A program made the position numbers and the translations under genes. Shown here piece after piece: positions 24,662 to 34,363 of a stretch of DNA of 42,578 nt. The notes below the pieces were generated by a model. That model was not told where the DNA came from. It made no database searches and worked only from the letters and a program-made list of their open reading frames with translations. Within the stretch, counting starts at the first letter, position 1, and each line of letters begins with the position of its first letter. Source of the DNA: Chryseobacterium taiwanense (lineage in GTDB: Bacteria > Bacteroidota > Bacteroidia > Flavobacteriales > Weeksellaceae); contig NZ_JWTA01000020.1 in NCBI RefSeq assembly GCF_000813825.1, positions 1-42,578 on the forward strand, written 5' to 3'.

Positions 24662-26496
24662 TTTTCGATTAATCTAATTGTTTTATTATCTGGTTCATTT
24701 GCTTTATCAATTGGAGAAATATCAACCATAATGGGTATTTGTAAGCATTGCCCGGCAATAATACAAGTGCCTGTTGGCAAAATAGGTAATGATTCAAAAG
24801 AAACTTTATCCAAATATGATACAGTCCTTTCAACCGCAAGAATATCGTTATTATTAATTAATCGGTGTAGAATAAAATTATGTAACTGAGAAATAATTGT
24901 TGCGGAAATATCCGACGGTCTCTGACTAGCAATTGTCATAAAAACACCAAATTTTCGCCCTTCCTTTATTATTTCCTCAAACGTTTCTAATCTGTAGTCT
25001 TTCCAAGTTTCGCTTTCTCTTTCGGAAATATATGAAAGAATATTATGAGCTTCGTCCACTATTATATTTAAGGATTTTTCTTTTTTCCTATTGGATTTTT
25101 TATGTTCTGAGTAAAGTTTTTGTGACACGAGTAGGGGAATCATTTTTTTTATGTTCGTATTAGTTTTATGCAAATTAATAACACAAAAAAAATTATCATG
25201 CCAAAAATCTTCTTCATCTAAATCATCTATAACTTTAATTACAGCATCAATATCTTTATGGAAACTTTTTAGCTTATTTATTACAGGGGAAATATGTTCG
25301 TTGATAGCTCTATTGCTAAATATATCATTTATTAATTGTAAATAAAGGAAATGTATTATTCTCGAAATAAAATCTTTGCTAAATTCATATTGAGTTATAT
25401 GCTGATAAAGTAATGTATCCTCTATACTTTCTGGGTTACTTCGCAAATATTTGCCATCAAATACAAATTCACCATATTTATTGTTGAAGTCAACATCATT
25501 TGCCAGATCAACTTCAATATTATCTTCGTCATATAAAGGTGGCAGAATTTCTCTAAAATAGTCGAGCAATAATTCAGCTTTAATTTTATCAGCCATCTTA
25601 TATACGTCTTTAACCCTTTTTCTGAGAATATTCTTAAAATATTCTAAAGCATCATCTGACTTAACAATTTTTTTATAAAATTCTAAAGTTCTTGCCACAA
25701 ATGGTTTTTGTGTCTTTTCAGTTGCATTTGCAATTATACTGAACAAATCTTTATCAAGTAAATCGCTTTCGTGAAAGATAAGCTTATCCTTCTTACGTGC
25801 AAAACGAGTATTTAAATTGTAAACTTTTTTTTCTTCAATTATACTGTATTTGGATTCGTACTCGCCGTTAAAATCGAAAAGAAGAAATTTTGCATTTTTA
25901 TTAAACTTTTCTTCGTTCTTAAACTTCATAAAAAGTTCGTAATATACTTTTGCCAAAGTATAAGATTTACCGCTGCCTGTATTTCCAAAAATACCAATAT
26001 GACTAGCAAAGAGTTCATTAATACCAATTTCCACATTTTGGTTGGGTTCATGGGTTAAGGTTCCAATATTTAATGGTAAATCAGTTTTTCCTACAAAATG
26101 GTGTACATCTTGAAATTCTTTTTTATCTAACAGAAAACATTCATTATTAATTAGAGGAAGCTCTTTGATACCCCGTTCAAAACCCCGTTTTGTAAAAAAG
26201 CCTAGGAGCTTTACAATTAAAATTCGCTTAATTTTCTTTTTTTCATTTGTATAATCCTTATCAGTAAAGTTAGAATCTTCATAAATAGATTCGCCATCAA
26301 CTTTACCGATGATACGATTAAATCCTTTTGTAATTTTAATATAGCTATTTACCGAAATATTTCTAATTATTTCACCATTATACAATAAATGTGAACTATT
26401 TTTACTCTTGTCAACTTCAATTTTTACTGTTCTTCCTTCAACCGAAACTACCTTGCCAACTTTAAAAATAGAATCTTTTTGTAAATCTTTTTCCAT
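24652..26496 (-). CDS. herA: HerA-type hexameric DNA translocase / ATPase
   Basis: 614 residues. The N-terminal 75 residues form a HAS-barrel-like beta domain (FKVGKVVSVEGRTVKIEV). Walker A is GNTGSGKS (171-178), followed by the strand KFLLFDFNGEYES. A helical insertion covers about 240-430. Walker B is IIVDEAHN (478-485), and EGRKFGVFMTIASQRPSDIS (about 510-530) is the sensor segment typical of HerA/FtsK. It lies 3 bp after the SIR2 gene. In SIR2-HerA defence the hexamer associates with SIR2 and controls its NADase activity on phage infection. Its length and motifs fit that family. Confidence 0.92.
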   Translation of the reverse strand: MEKDLQKDSIFKVGKVVSVEGRTVKIEVDKSKNSSHLLYNGEIIRNISVNSYIKITKGFNRIIGKVDGESIYEDSNFTDKDYTNEKKKIKRILIVKLLGFFTKRGFERGIKELPLINNECFLLDKKEFQDVHHFVGKTDLPLNIGTLTHEPNQNVEIGINELFASHIGIFGNTGSGKSYTLAKVYYELFMKFKNEEKFNKNAKFLLFDFNGEYESKYSIIEEKKVYNLNTRFARKKDKLIFHESDLLDKDLFSIIANATEKTQKPFVARTLEFYKKIVKSDDALEYFKNILRKRVKDVYKMADKIKAELLLDYFREILPPLYDEDNIEVDLANDVDFNNKYGEFVFDGKYLRSNPESIEDTLLYQHITQYEFSKDFISRIIHFLYLQLINDIFSNRAINEHISPVINKLKSFHKDIDAVIKVIDDLDEEDFWHDNFFCVINLHKTNTNIKKMIPLLVSQKLYSEHKKSNRKKEKSLNIIVDEAHNILSYISERESETWKDYRLETFEEIIKEGRKFGVFMTIASQRPSDISATIISQLHNFILHRLINNNDILAVERTVSYLDKVSFESLPILPTGTCIIAGQCLQIPIMVDISPIDKANEPDNKTIRLIENWK

Positions 26497-26499
26497 TTT

Positions 26500-27699
26500 T
26501 TAATCACAATTAATGTTATCTAACATTTTTTTAAATATAGTTTCATTGATGACATTAAGATTAAAATTCTCAATTTCAGTTAGTAGCTCTACATTATGAA
26601 AATCTTTTAAATCAATATTATCTAATTTAAGATTACTTACTATATCTGTTGCTGCTTTAGTGTAAGATGATATAAAAACTTTTAGTGTAGGATTAGATCT
26701 TATAGCTCTGAAAGTAATATCTCGGATGTGCTCGTCTGCCATTGAAAATCCGAAAATAAATAATACACTATTTTCTTTTTCTAGCTCATTCGCATAAAGC
26801 CTTAACATTTCATAATATGACTTGTTGAAAGTCGTATCTTTGAATTTTGCTTTTGTTGGATTTACAACTTGAAGTTTTTCATACGCCGAAACAAAATCTT
26901 TAGTATCTATAATTGTTGTTTTTTGTGCTTCTTTAACAATTTCTTTAAAGGGAATATTTTTTTTGTGTTTATTCCAATAATCATTATCTAACTTAATGAT
27001 GTCTAAAAATTTGATTTTATTATACTCTTCTTGAATTGAATATATTGTATCAATGTTATTGAAAATTAATTGATTACCTTCAAGTTTCCATGTAATTGAT
27101 CCATGTATTTTTAGTAGATTATAAACCGGGATTTCAGCAATGTTATCGTAATGAAGACTTTTTTGATAAAAAGATTTTTTAAAATTACTTAAGCTAAAAG
27201 TTTTCTTGAAAACACCATTAAATCCATCATTAAAATGAAGATTTAGATCTTCTATCACTTTTTCTAAAAAGATATCGATGTTTGTTGTAAATAAGTTGGT
27301 TTGTTTATTTACTGTATTACTCCTTCTTTGATAGATTATTTGATTAATTAATCGAAGAAAATCCTTGTAACCTTTGTACGTGTTCTGAAGTTTTTCGATG
27401 TCATTTTTAGGTGCTGAAACTAACTCATCTTTAATTGACACTATATCGTATAAGAGAATGTTTTTTTGCATTGCTACAACAAAATAACTTGCATATAGAC
27501 TCGCTTTAATATAATCTCTTAAATCTGCTTTTATTGAAGTATCATTTTCTAATTCAGTTAGCCAGATTTCAATATTTCCTAACGTTCCAAAAAAAGGATT
27601 TGAAAGGCCTGAACCAATCAAAAAATTTATATTACAATCTTGGATTATGTTTTGCCAAGTTTTTAGCTTGTCTTCAAATGGATTCGGGGTGGCGCTCAT
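26500..27699 (-). CDS. SIR2-family NADase of a SIR2-HerA defence system
   Basis: 399 residues. Rossmann-like NAD-binding motifs are in order: INFLIGSGLSNPFFG (G29-x-G31), LFTTNIDIFLE with the TTN-x-D group (138-142), LLKIHGSITW with His199 and Gly200, and VLFIFGFSMADEHI near the C-terminus. The cysteine zinc cluster of deacetylase sirtuins is missing, as in defence NADases. NAD+ depletion would stop phage growth at the cost of the host. The gene opens the operon; HerA follows 3 bp downstream. Its ATG start lies after a 279-bp intergenic region that should hold the promoter. Confidence 0.92.
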   Translation of the reverse strand: MSATPNPFEDKLKTWQNIIQDCNINFLIGSGLSNPFFGTLGNIEIWLTELENDTSIKADLRDYIKASLYASYFVVAMQKNILLYDIVSIKDELVSAPKNDIEKLQNTYKGYKDFLRLINQIIYQRRSNTVNKQTNLFTTNIDIFLEKVIEDLNLHFNDGFNGVFKKTFSLSNFKKSFYQKSLHYDNIAEIPVYNLLKIHGSITWKLEGNQLIFNNIDTIYSIQEEYNKIKFLDIIKLDNDYWNKHKKNIPFKEIVKEAQKTTIIDTKDFVSAYEKLQVVNPTKAKFKDTTFNKSYYEMLRLYANELEKENSVLFIFGFSMADEHIRDITFRAIRSNPTLKVFISSYTKAATDIVSNLKLDNIDLKDFHNVELLTEIENFNLNVINETIFKKMLDNINCD

Positions 27700-27778
27700 T
27701 TTTCTATGGTTATTAGTTTGAATCTATTTGTTTAACAATCAAATTTTATTAAAATTAATAATTGTTTCTTCAACTCTA

Positions 27779-27794
27779 TTACGGCTTCCCGTAA
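27779..27794. promoter_or_regulatory. Small hairpin upstream of the SIR2-HerA operon
   Basis: TTACGG (27779-27784) pairs with CCGTAA (27789-27794) over a CTTC loop, 80 bp before the SIR2 start. It is a GC-richer spot in a very AT-rich gap. There is no T run on the minus strand, so I do not call it a terminator; an operator or 5' UTR hairpin is possible. Confidence 0.3.
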
Positions 27795-27978
27795 CAATAA
27801 AATTAAAACTCAGTATTATTACTAATATTTAATCAAAGATTATAATCTATTCTTTATCAATAATTTTTATAAAAATAAATCAGATAAAAATGATTTTAAA
27901 AAATAGAATTTTAGAAAAAAAATTCCGAGAGTATGAATTAAGAGTAATAATAAATGGCCAATTTCTCAAAATATGCGG

Positions 27979-28794
27979 TTAAATTAATTCTAAATTTGTA
28001 TGCTTGTAAATTTCTTCGTATCCAATATCTAAGCACATCTTATTAGAAGAATAATTATTTAGATCCGTCATTAAAAAACTTTTTTGATTTTTGTCAAATA
28101 AAATTTTACTGCATTGAGACAATAATAACTTGCCTAAATTTCTATTTCTAAAATCAGGTCTCACAAAAATTATTCCGATATCAGGATCAGAAATTGTACA
28201 AAACGCTACAATTGTTTGTGATTCCTTTAGTATATAAATGGAGTTATCTTTTATATGCTCAATAATCGTAGCGTTTATAAAAGCTTTCTCTTTATTTCTC
28301 TTTCCTTCATATTCTTCAACATAATAGGCTAGCATCATTTCCGTTAGTTCTGTATGGTCTTCTAATTGTGGTAGTAGTGGTGTTTCACTATTTAAAATTA
28401 ATAAACCTTTATTATTTAGTTGGTAAAAAATGCGATCCTTTATAACTGAAAAATTTGTTACATTCTTTCCTCTTATAATGCTGTAAACTAAATTATAATC
28501 ACCCATTATTTCAAACCCCTGAAAAGATTCAAAATTTATGATACTTTGCAATTCAAGTGTAAATTCTTTTAATGTGTCGCCATAGATAAATAGTTTTCCA
28601 TCTGTTTCAATGTAAATAGCCCAATATGTATCCAATCTCAAAATTCTTGTATTTTCTGTTATTGGCAGTTGACCAGTAGCAAACGCGTAATGTAAAACAT
28701 TACTAAGATATTTGTATTTATATTCAGTTACATCAATATTATAGTTTAAAAAATGAAAAAAGTCGTCTTTTTCATTGATAGTAATTATTTTCAT
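27979..28794 (-). CDS. GNAT-family N-acetyltransferase
   Basis: 271 residues. The C-terminal half (about 145-270) is a GNAT fold: the strand SIYILKESQTIVAFCTISD, then the acetyl-CoA-binding motif IGIIFVRPDFRNRNLGKLLL (206-225), with the pyrophosphate loop RNRNLGK. The N-terminal 140 residues resemble the paired, degenerate GNAT domain of two-domain acetyltransferases. The substrate is unknown. The gene lies upstream of SIR2 on the same strand with a 279-bp gap, so it is probably a separate transcript. It is AT-rich like the island around it. Confidence 0.85.
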   Translation of the reverse strand: MKIITINEKDDFFHFLNYNIDVTEYKYKYLSNVLHYAFATGQLPITENTRILRLDTYWAIYIETDGKLFIYGDTLKEFTLELQSIINFESFQGFEIMGDYNLVYSIIRGKNVTNFSVIKDRIFYQLNNKGLLILNSETPLLPQLEDHTELTEMMLAYYVEEYEGKRNKEKAFINATIIEHIKDNSIYILKESQTIVAFCTISDPDIGIIFVRPDFRNRNLGKLLLSQCSKILFDKNQKSFLMTDLNNYSSNKMCLDIGYEEIYKHTNLELI

Positions 28795-29057
28795 AATATG
28801 TTATTAGTTAAATCTAATATAAAAAATATTTTTTTATTAATATTTATGTTTACAAGGCATTATATTATTTTACCGGAGAAATTTAATAGTTTTGAAACAT
28901 ATATTAATAATTATTAAAAGATGATGATCTCTTTCTTGTGGAAACAGAATTCATATTGGTATTTCATAACCTTTAATTTGCAAATGTTATAAATTTCTTT
29001 ATATAAGAATTATTTCACCAATATTCTGAGCGTAACTATTAAGAAATTTGCAAATAA

Positions 29058-29084
29058 AAAATCCTGACTATCAGTCAGGATTTT
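29058..29084 (-). terminator. Terminator at the end of the XRE gene
   Basis: A perfect 12-bp stem (29058-29069 with 29073-29084) with a 3-nt loop overlaps the XRE stop codon. On the minus strand it continues into TTTTTTATTTG. It separates XRE from the GNAT gene. Confidence 0.9.
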
Positions 29085-29331
29085 ATCTATTTATATTGCC
29101 AAAAAAATCTTCTAAAGTCATTTGCCTTTTTTGACAAATTTTAATCAAAGTTTTTAAAGACATATTGTAATCAGTCTTAGATGTTCCTAATGCAATATTT
29201 TTAATTCTTCTTACAGTACTTTCTTCGACACCACATTTTGAAGCAAAATCTCTCTGTGACTCCGCTTTTGAAATCCAGTTAAGATAAATGTATTTGCAGA
29301 TATCAACAATTATGTCTTTCTCATCCTCCAT
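29083..29331 (-). CDS. XRE-type HTH transcriptional regulator
   Basis: 82 residues with a single helix-turn-helix domain: SQRDFASKCGVEESTVRRIK (about 25-44) followed by the closing helices MSLKTLIKICQKRQMTLEDFF. It has the size of stand-alone Cro/C.control-type repressors that guard defence operons. It ends in its own terminator. Its promoter faces the SusC leader, and an inverted repeat GTTACA-N5-TGTAAC at 29414-29430 in that gap is a possible operator. Confidence 0.88.
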   Translation of the reverse strand: MEDEKDIIVDICKYIYLNWISKAESQRDFASKCGVEESTVRRIKNIALGTSKTDYNMSLKTLIKICQKRQMTLEDFFGNINR

Positions 29332-29413
29332 TATAACAAATTAAATGAAAGAACAAAAAAATAGTGCGGTTTTCTGTGCGCAATGGAAAATTATTGTTAT
29401 ATTTGTAAAATAG

Positions 29414-29430
29414 GTTACAGAAAGTGTAAC
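29414..29430. promoter_or_regulatory. Inverted repeat between XRE and the SusC leader
   Basis: GTTACA (29414-29419) and TGTAAC (29425-29430) are separated by 5 bp. A further TGTAA half lies just upstream near 29404. It is suitable for a small dimeric repressor such as XRE; the assignment is by position only. Confidence 0.35.
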
Positions 29431-29485
29431 TTTGTGATACTTCAAAGAAATAATGAAGCTATTGCTTAGAATCTTGTACTAGAAA

Positions 29486-29750
29486 ACTGGTAATTTTTAA
29501 ACACACAAGACGATAAGTATTAAGCTCACGACCTAGGCGTGGGCTCTCTTATCTGTGTGTAAGGTATACCAGTACCCCTAGTTCAGAGAATGTAGAGTTC
29601 CCATGCCGTTTTTTCCAATGAAGTTGCTCTTTCTACATAAAAATCTAAGCCCGCTCTACGCATAAAGTATCAGAATATAGGATACAATAGGAGGGTACAA
29701 CCTATTGCGGCTGTAAAAAGCTTACACGGGAACACAGATTTCATTCATAT
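29486..29750 (+). ncRNA. Strongly foldable leader upstream of SusC (candidate structured RNA)
   Basis: A long imperfect hairpin has four nested perfect or near-perfect arms: ACTGGTA 29486-29492 with 29567-29573, AACACAC 29500-29506 with 29554-29560, ATAAG 29513-29517 with 29548-29552, and AGCTCACG 29523-29530 with 29538-29545 (one G-U). Further stems follow: TGTAGA 29591-29596 with 29642-29647, CAATAGG 29695-29701 with 29711-29717, and TGTAA 29722-29726 with 29732-29736. GC content is higher than in the island. No frame longer than 60 codons begins with ATG. It could be a 5' leader that regulates the SusC-SusD operon or an independent small RNA. It matches no riboswitch class I know. Confidence 0.5.
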
Positions 29751-29977
29751 TAAATTCTTTCCGGTGCCTTGCGGTCACTGATTACAGAACCTCACCAGTC
29801 CTTTTTCATACCAAAGGGCATCAGGAAAGTCTTTACTTCAACCCATGAATACAAGCAACAACTAAAATTAAAATTAAAATCGAAGAAAAAAGAAAGCCCT
29901 TTCCCATACAGTTTGCAGACCTACGGAAAAGAGCAGAAATCAGTTATTAATTAAAAATTAAAAACCTTTACAAATCT

Positions 29978-32900
29978 ATGAAAAATTCCTATTACCATAT
30001 AGGAGGCATTTTCTTTGGGCTTATGTTTGCCGCGGTAAGCACCAGTATAAAAGCCCAAATACGCACCATTTCCGGTACCGTCACTTCATCAGGAAAACCT
30101 TTGCAGGGAGTCGTTATTTCCCAAGAGGGCAGTGATCAGGTAACCATGACCGGAGCCAACGGAACCTACCGTCTGGAGGTTTCAGCAGAAAATCCCATCC
30201 TATTGTTCAGACACCCTGATTATGCAGAAGAGAAATTCAAACTCACGCATCAAACCGTCGTTAATATCAGCTTAGAACAAAAAGTAAAGGGAATCGAAGA
30301 AGTTATTATCAATGCAGGATATTATAAAGTTCGGGATAAAGAGAGAACGGGAAGTATTGCTTCGGTTTCTGCTAAGGACATAGAAAACCAGCCTGTAACC
30401 AATGCATTGTCGGCAATGCAGGGCAGAATGGCAGGGGTGAGTATTGTTCAGAACAGTGGAACTGCGGGAGGTGGTTTTGATGTTCAGATCAGAGGTCGGA
30501 ATTCTTTACGAACCTATAGTACAAGCAGCTTCAATGCGAATGCTCCCTTATATATTATTGATGGAATACCCATGCCATCAGGAAATGAGTTCAGATCGGG
30601 ACTTGCATCGGCGGTTTTACCGTACTCTGATACCAATCCTTTAAATGCCATCAATCCGGATGATATACAAAGCATTGAAGTCTTAAAAGATGCCGATGCA
30701 ACAGCGATCTATGGTTCTAGAGGAGCAAATGGAGTGATTCTGATTACCACAAAACAAGGAGTCAAAGGTAAAACACAGTTCAGCTTCAGTTCCTCCTACG
30801 GATTGGGGCGCATTGCACGACTTCCTAAAATGATGTCTACCGAAGACTATATAAAGATGAGAAAAGCAGCCTTTGCCAATGACGGAATTCAAACGATTCC
30901 AATTACAGCTTATGACTTGAAAACGTGGGATCAAAATAAATATACCGATTGGCAAGACTATTTTATCGGGAATTGGTGTGAACAGACTGGCAATCATATC
31001 AATGTATCGGGTGGAAATGAAAATACAAAGTTTACGCTGTCAGGTGCTCATGATGAGCAGACCACCGTATTTCCGGGTAATTATCGGTATAAAAGGAATA
31101 ATGCAGGTCTTAGTGTACAACATCAAAGTACGGATCGTAGATTTTCAGTGAATTTCTCATCCTATTACACCACCCAAAGCAATGTGTTGCCACCCACTGA
31201 TTTTTACAGAATTTATACCGGTATAGCTCCCAATGCTCCCGATTTGTATACACCTGATGGAAGCATCAATTGGGAAAATAACACGTTTACCAATCCGATG
31301 GCCGCAGCTTCTCAAACCTATAAGACCGACTCCAAACAGCTGATTTCAAATCTAACATTGGAATACAAAATTGTTTCAGGGCTTACCGCAAAATTGAATA
31401 GCGGATACACCGAAAATACAATTAATGAGAAAAGGCTCTATCCTAAAACATTCTATAATCCGAGTACGAATATCGGAAGCGAAAGATCAGCGATCAGAAA
31501 AGGAGAAACGAACAGCACAAGCTGGATTGTTGAACCTCAGTTGAGCTACACTAAACAGATCGGTAAGCATAGTTTCAATCTGTTGGTAGGAACGACTTTT
31601 CAGGAGCAGCAGGCGACCAATCAGGTATTGTATGCCTCCAACTTTCCATCGGATGAACTGATTGAAAATATAGGTTCAGCACAAAGTGTTGTCGTAAGCA
31701 GCACAGGATCTTTTGTCTATCATTATCAATCGGTATATGGTCGCTTTAACTATCAGTTGGATAAAAAGTATATCCTGAATATAACGGCTCGTCGTGATGG
31801 TTCCAGCAGGTTTGGACCCGCCAACAGGTATTCCAATTTTGGAGCATTGGGAGCAGCATGGATCATATCCAACGAAAAATTCTTGGAATCTCTACCATGG
31901 ATAAGTTTTGCTAAGTTAAGAGGAAGTTATGGAACGGCAGGGAGTGACCTGATAGGAGATTATCAGTATTTAGATACCTATCAAAGCGGTTTATACCCTT
32001 ATGACGGAGTACCAAGTGTCAATCCTGTAAGGTTGTTTAATCCGAATTTCGGATGGGAAAGAACCAAAAAATTTGAAACAGCACTTGAATTGTCATTTTT
32101 TAAGAACAGGATTAATTTTACGGGAGCCTATTACAGAAATAGAAGCTCAAGTCAGCTTGTAGGAATACCATTGCCGGGAACTACAGGGTTTACAAGTATT
32201 CAGGCGAATTTGGATGCAACGGTACAAAATTCAGGATGGGAATTTACATTGGAATCGACCCATATGAAAAAGGATGATTGGAGCTGGAATACCTCCCTTA
32301 ATCTATCCGCACCAAGAAATAAATTAATTGATTTCCCGAATATTCAGGGCTCTACTTATGCCAATACTCTGGCAATCGGACATTCGACAGTGATCAGAAA
32401 ATTGTTTCATTACACCGGAATTGATCCTACAACGGGAGTATACCAATTTGAAGATGTGAATAAAGATGGAAAGCTGGATATCAATGACCGAACAGTAATC
32501 AAAGATATTGGGGTACGTTGGGAAGCAGGGATTACCAACAATATTCAGTATAAGTCATGGAAGCTGCAATTTTTGATTCAGTTGGTCAATCAGCTACAGA
32601 ATAACAGCTATTCTTACGCGGCAAATCTAGGATTAATGGGAAACCTTCCCATTCAATTTTTAGACTATTGGACTCCCGAAAATCCTAATGCAACATTTCA
32701 AAAACCAACGACCTATGCAAATACGACTCTGGCAAATGCCGCTTTGAATTTTAACAATAGCGATGCAACGGTAAGTAATGCTCTTTATGTGAGACTAAGA
32801 AATATCTCTTTACAGTACGATTTTCCTAAAGAGACTTTTAAAAGTATGCATATGTCCGTGTTCTTTCAGGGACAGAATCTGTGGACTTGGACAAAATTCA

Positions 32901-32983
32901 AGAATCTGGATCCGGAGTTTATCACGGCTGGGTTTACGCCTCCTTTACAGGTTTTTTCCCTAGGGTTTAACATAAAATTTTAA
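29978..32983 (+). CDS. SusC/RagA-family TonB-dependent outer-membrane transporter
   Basis: 1001 residues. A signal peptide (about 1-26, STSIKAQ) precedes a carboxypeptidase-like regulatory domain (about 29-105, SGTVTSSGKPLQGVVIS). The plug (about 110-225) carries the family marks LYIIDGIPM and SIEVLKDADATAIYGSRG followed by ANGVILITTKQG. The barrel fills the rest and ends in Phe (FSLGFNIKF). It imports a substrate, commonly a glycan or peptide, with the SusD partner that starts 4 bp downstream. The following gene is a peptidase, so peptide uptake is more likely than glycan. There is no ECF sigma/anti-sigma pair nearby; the foldable leader and the TPR-AraC regulator are candidate controls. Confidence 0.95.
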   Translation: MKNSYYHIGGIFFGLMFAAVSTSIKAQIRTISGTVTSSGKPLQGVVISQEGSDQVTMTGANGTYRLEVSAENPILLFRHPDYAEEKFKLTHQTVVNISLEQKVKGIEEVIINAGYYKVRDKERTGSIASVSAKDIENQPVTNALSAMQGRMAGVSIVQNSGTAGGGFDVQIRGRNSLRTYSTSSFNANAPLYIIDGIPMPSGNEFRSGLASAVLPYSDTNPLNAINPDDIQSIEVLKDADATAIYGSRGANGVILITTKQGVKGKTQFSFSSSYGLGRIARLPKMMSTEDYIKMRKAAFANDGIQTIPITAYDLKTWDQNKYTDWQDYFIGNWCEQTGNHINVSGGNENTKFTLSGAHDEQTTVFPGNYRYKRNNAGLSVQHQSTDRRFSVNFSSYYTTQSNVLPPTDFYRIYTGIAPNAPDLYTPDGSINWENNTFTNPMAAASQTYKTDSKQLISNLTLEYKIVSGLTAKLNSGYTENTINEKRLYPKTFYNPSTNIGSERSAIRKGETNSTSWIVEPQLSYTKQIGKHSFNLLVGTTFQEQQATNQVLYASNFPSDELIENIGSAQSVVVSSTGSFVYHYQSVYGRFNYQLDKKYILNITARRDGSSRFGPANRYSNFGALGAAWIISNEKFLESLPWISFAKLRGSYGTAGSDLIGDYQYLDTYQSGLYPYDGVPSVNPVRLFNPNFGWERTKKFETALELSFFKNRINFTGAYYRNRSSSQLVGIPLPGTTGFTSIQANLDATVQNSGWEFTLESTHMKKDDWSWNTSLNLSAPRNKLIDFPNIQGSTYANTLAIGHSTVIRKLFHYTGIDPTTGVYQFEDVNKDGKLDINDRTVIKDIGVRWEAGITNNIQYKSWKLQFLIQLVNQLQNNSYSYAANLGLMGNLPIQFLDYWTPENPNATFQKPTTYANTTLANAALNFNNSDATVSNALYVRLRNISLQYDFPKETFKSMHMSVFFQGQNLWTWTKFKNLDPEFITAGFTPPLQVFSLGFNIKF

Positions 32984-32986
32984 AAG

Positions 32987-34363
32987 ATGAAAAAAATAAA
33001 AAAGACAATAGTATTATGTATGGTTGCTCTATTGGTGAGTTGTCATGACTTTTTGGAAGTTGATCTCCCCAATGATCAGCTGACAGCTGATCTTATTTTT
33101 AAAGATGATCAGCTTGCAAAAGCAGCAATGGCTGGAGTGTACAGATCATTGGAAGAAAAAGGCTTTCTTTCAGGTTCCTCAGCAGGAGGAGGAGGGTATA
33201 TGGGATGTTATGCGGATGAGTTGGTATCTTATCAAATCAGTACATCTAACCTGACTCAGTTGTACAGCACAACAGTTAATCCTCAATCTAATGTGGTAAA
33301 AACGTTATGGAATGATACCTACAATCAACTTTACAGCATCAACAGGGTGATTGCTGGATTGACTGCCTCTACGGGTCTATCAGCAGATGTTAAAGCCAAA
33401 CTGATGGGCGAAGCATATTTTCTCAGAGCATTTCTGCATTTCTATCTAACGCAGACCTTTGGAGATATTCCCTATGTGACCTCTGTAGACTACGTAGAAA
33501 ATTCCAAGATTAAGAAAACCCTTTCAGATCAGATTTTAATATTGTGCCTTGATGATCTTGCAAAAGCCGAGAATGGACTTCCCCAACAATTATCACCGGG
33601 ATTGAGAATCAAACCCACCAAAATGGCTGTTTATGCCTTAAAGGCAAGGATATTTCTTTATAAAAAAGATTGGGATAATGCCATTATCACTAGCTCGAAA
33701 GTGATTGCTCAGGGAGGCTACACGGTAGAAACCGATTTGTCCAAAACATTTCTGAAAGAAAGTAAAAGCTCGATATGGCAACTTGAACCTATAAAAACAG
33801 GAAATAATACAAAAGAAGGAAGTTTTTATACGATTCTTTCTGCACCGCCTACTCAGGTATCTCTAACCTATGATTTTGTCAATTCTTTTTTTCCGGGAGA
33901 TCAAAGAAAACAAAAATGGATAGGAAGCAAAAGTGATGTGCAACAAAATATGTATTACTTCCCCTCAAAGTATAAGCAATCTTCGGTTACAGCAACAACG
34001 CTTGAAAATTCTATAGTGTTAAGAGTGGAAGAAGTATTTCTGATAAGATCTGAGGCTTATCTCAATAAACTGATGCTGTCGCAGGCGCTTTCAGATCTGA
34101 ATATAATAAGAACAAGAACCGGACTCGCTGCTTTTAGTTCCAATATTCCAAATGAAATCATGCATGAGATCATACAGGAAAGAAGGCACGAGCTATTCGC
34201 AGAATTTGGTCATCGCTTTTATGATCTCAGAAGGCTAGAAATGCTTGATGATGTTCTTCCCCTTGTAAAGCCACAATGGAAGCCATTTAACAAAAATTTG
34301 CCTCTCCCTGAAAGTGAACTGCTGTTAAATCCCAATCTTGGAGCTCAAAACGATGGATATTAA
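32987..34363 (+). CDS. SusD/RagB-family surface lipoprotein
   Basis: 458 residues. A lipobox (LVSC, Cys19) precedes the SusD marks: CHDFLEVDLPNDQLTAD near the N-terminus, AYFLRAFLHFYLTQTFGDIPY in the TPR-like core, VFLIRSEAYLNKL, and RRHELFAEFGHRFYDLRR near the C-terminus. It forms the lid of the SusC barrel and binds substrate at the cell surface. The start is 4 bp after the SusC stop. The C-terminus overlaps the start of the S9 peptidase gene by 11 bp, so the three are coupled. Confidence 0.95.
   Translation: MKKIKKTIVLCMVALLVSCHDFLEVDLPNDQLTADLIFKDDQLAKAAMAGVYRSLEEKGFLSGSSAGGGGYMGCYADELVSYQISTSNLTQLYSTTVNPQSNVVKTLWNDTYNQLYSINRVIAGLTASTGLSADVKAKLMGEAYFLRAFLHFYLTQTFGDIPYVTSVDYVENSKIKKTLSDQILILCLDDLAKAENGLPQQLSPGLRIKPTKMAVYALKARIFLYKKDWDNAIITSSKVIAQGGYTVETDLSKTFLKESKSSIWQLEPIKTGNNTKEGSFYTILSAPPTQVSLTYDFVNSFFPGDQRKQKWIGSKSDVQQNMYYFPSKYKQSSVTATTLENSIVLRVEEVFLIRSEAYLNKLMLSQALSDLNIIRTRTGLAAFSSNIPNEIMHEIIQERRHELFAEFGHRFYDLRRLEMLDDVLPLVKPQWKPFNKNLPLPESELLLNPNLGAQNDGY

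Noticed and set aside
27979..29331. GNAT-XRE toxin-antitoxin pair
   Set aside because: The genes are 288 bp apart with a strong terminator between, and the GNAT protein is longer than TacT-type toxins.
29486..29800. tRNA, SRP RNA, cobalamin or TPP riboswitch in the SusC leader
   Set aside because: No cloverleaf, no GGAA-tetraloop SRP core, and the known box sequences are missing or in the wrong order.
29769..29954. 61-codon frame before SusC
   Set aside because: It has only a TTG start and no recognisable motif, and lies just downstream of the foldable leader. A Lys-rich tail alone is weak evidence.
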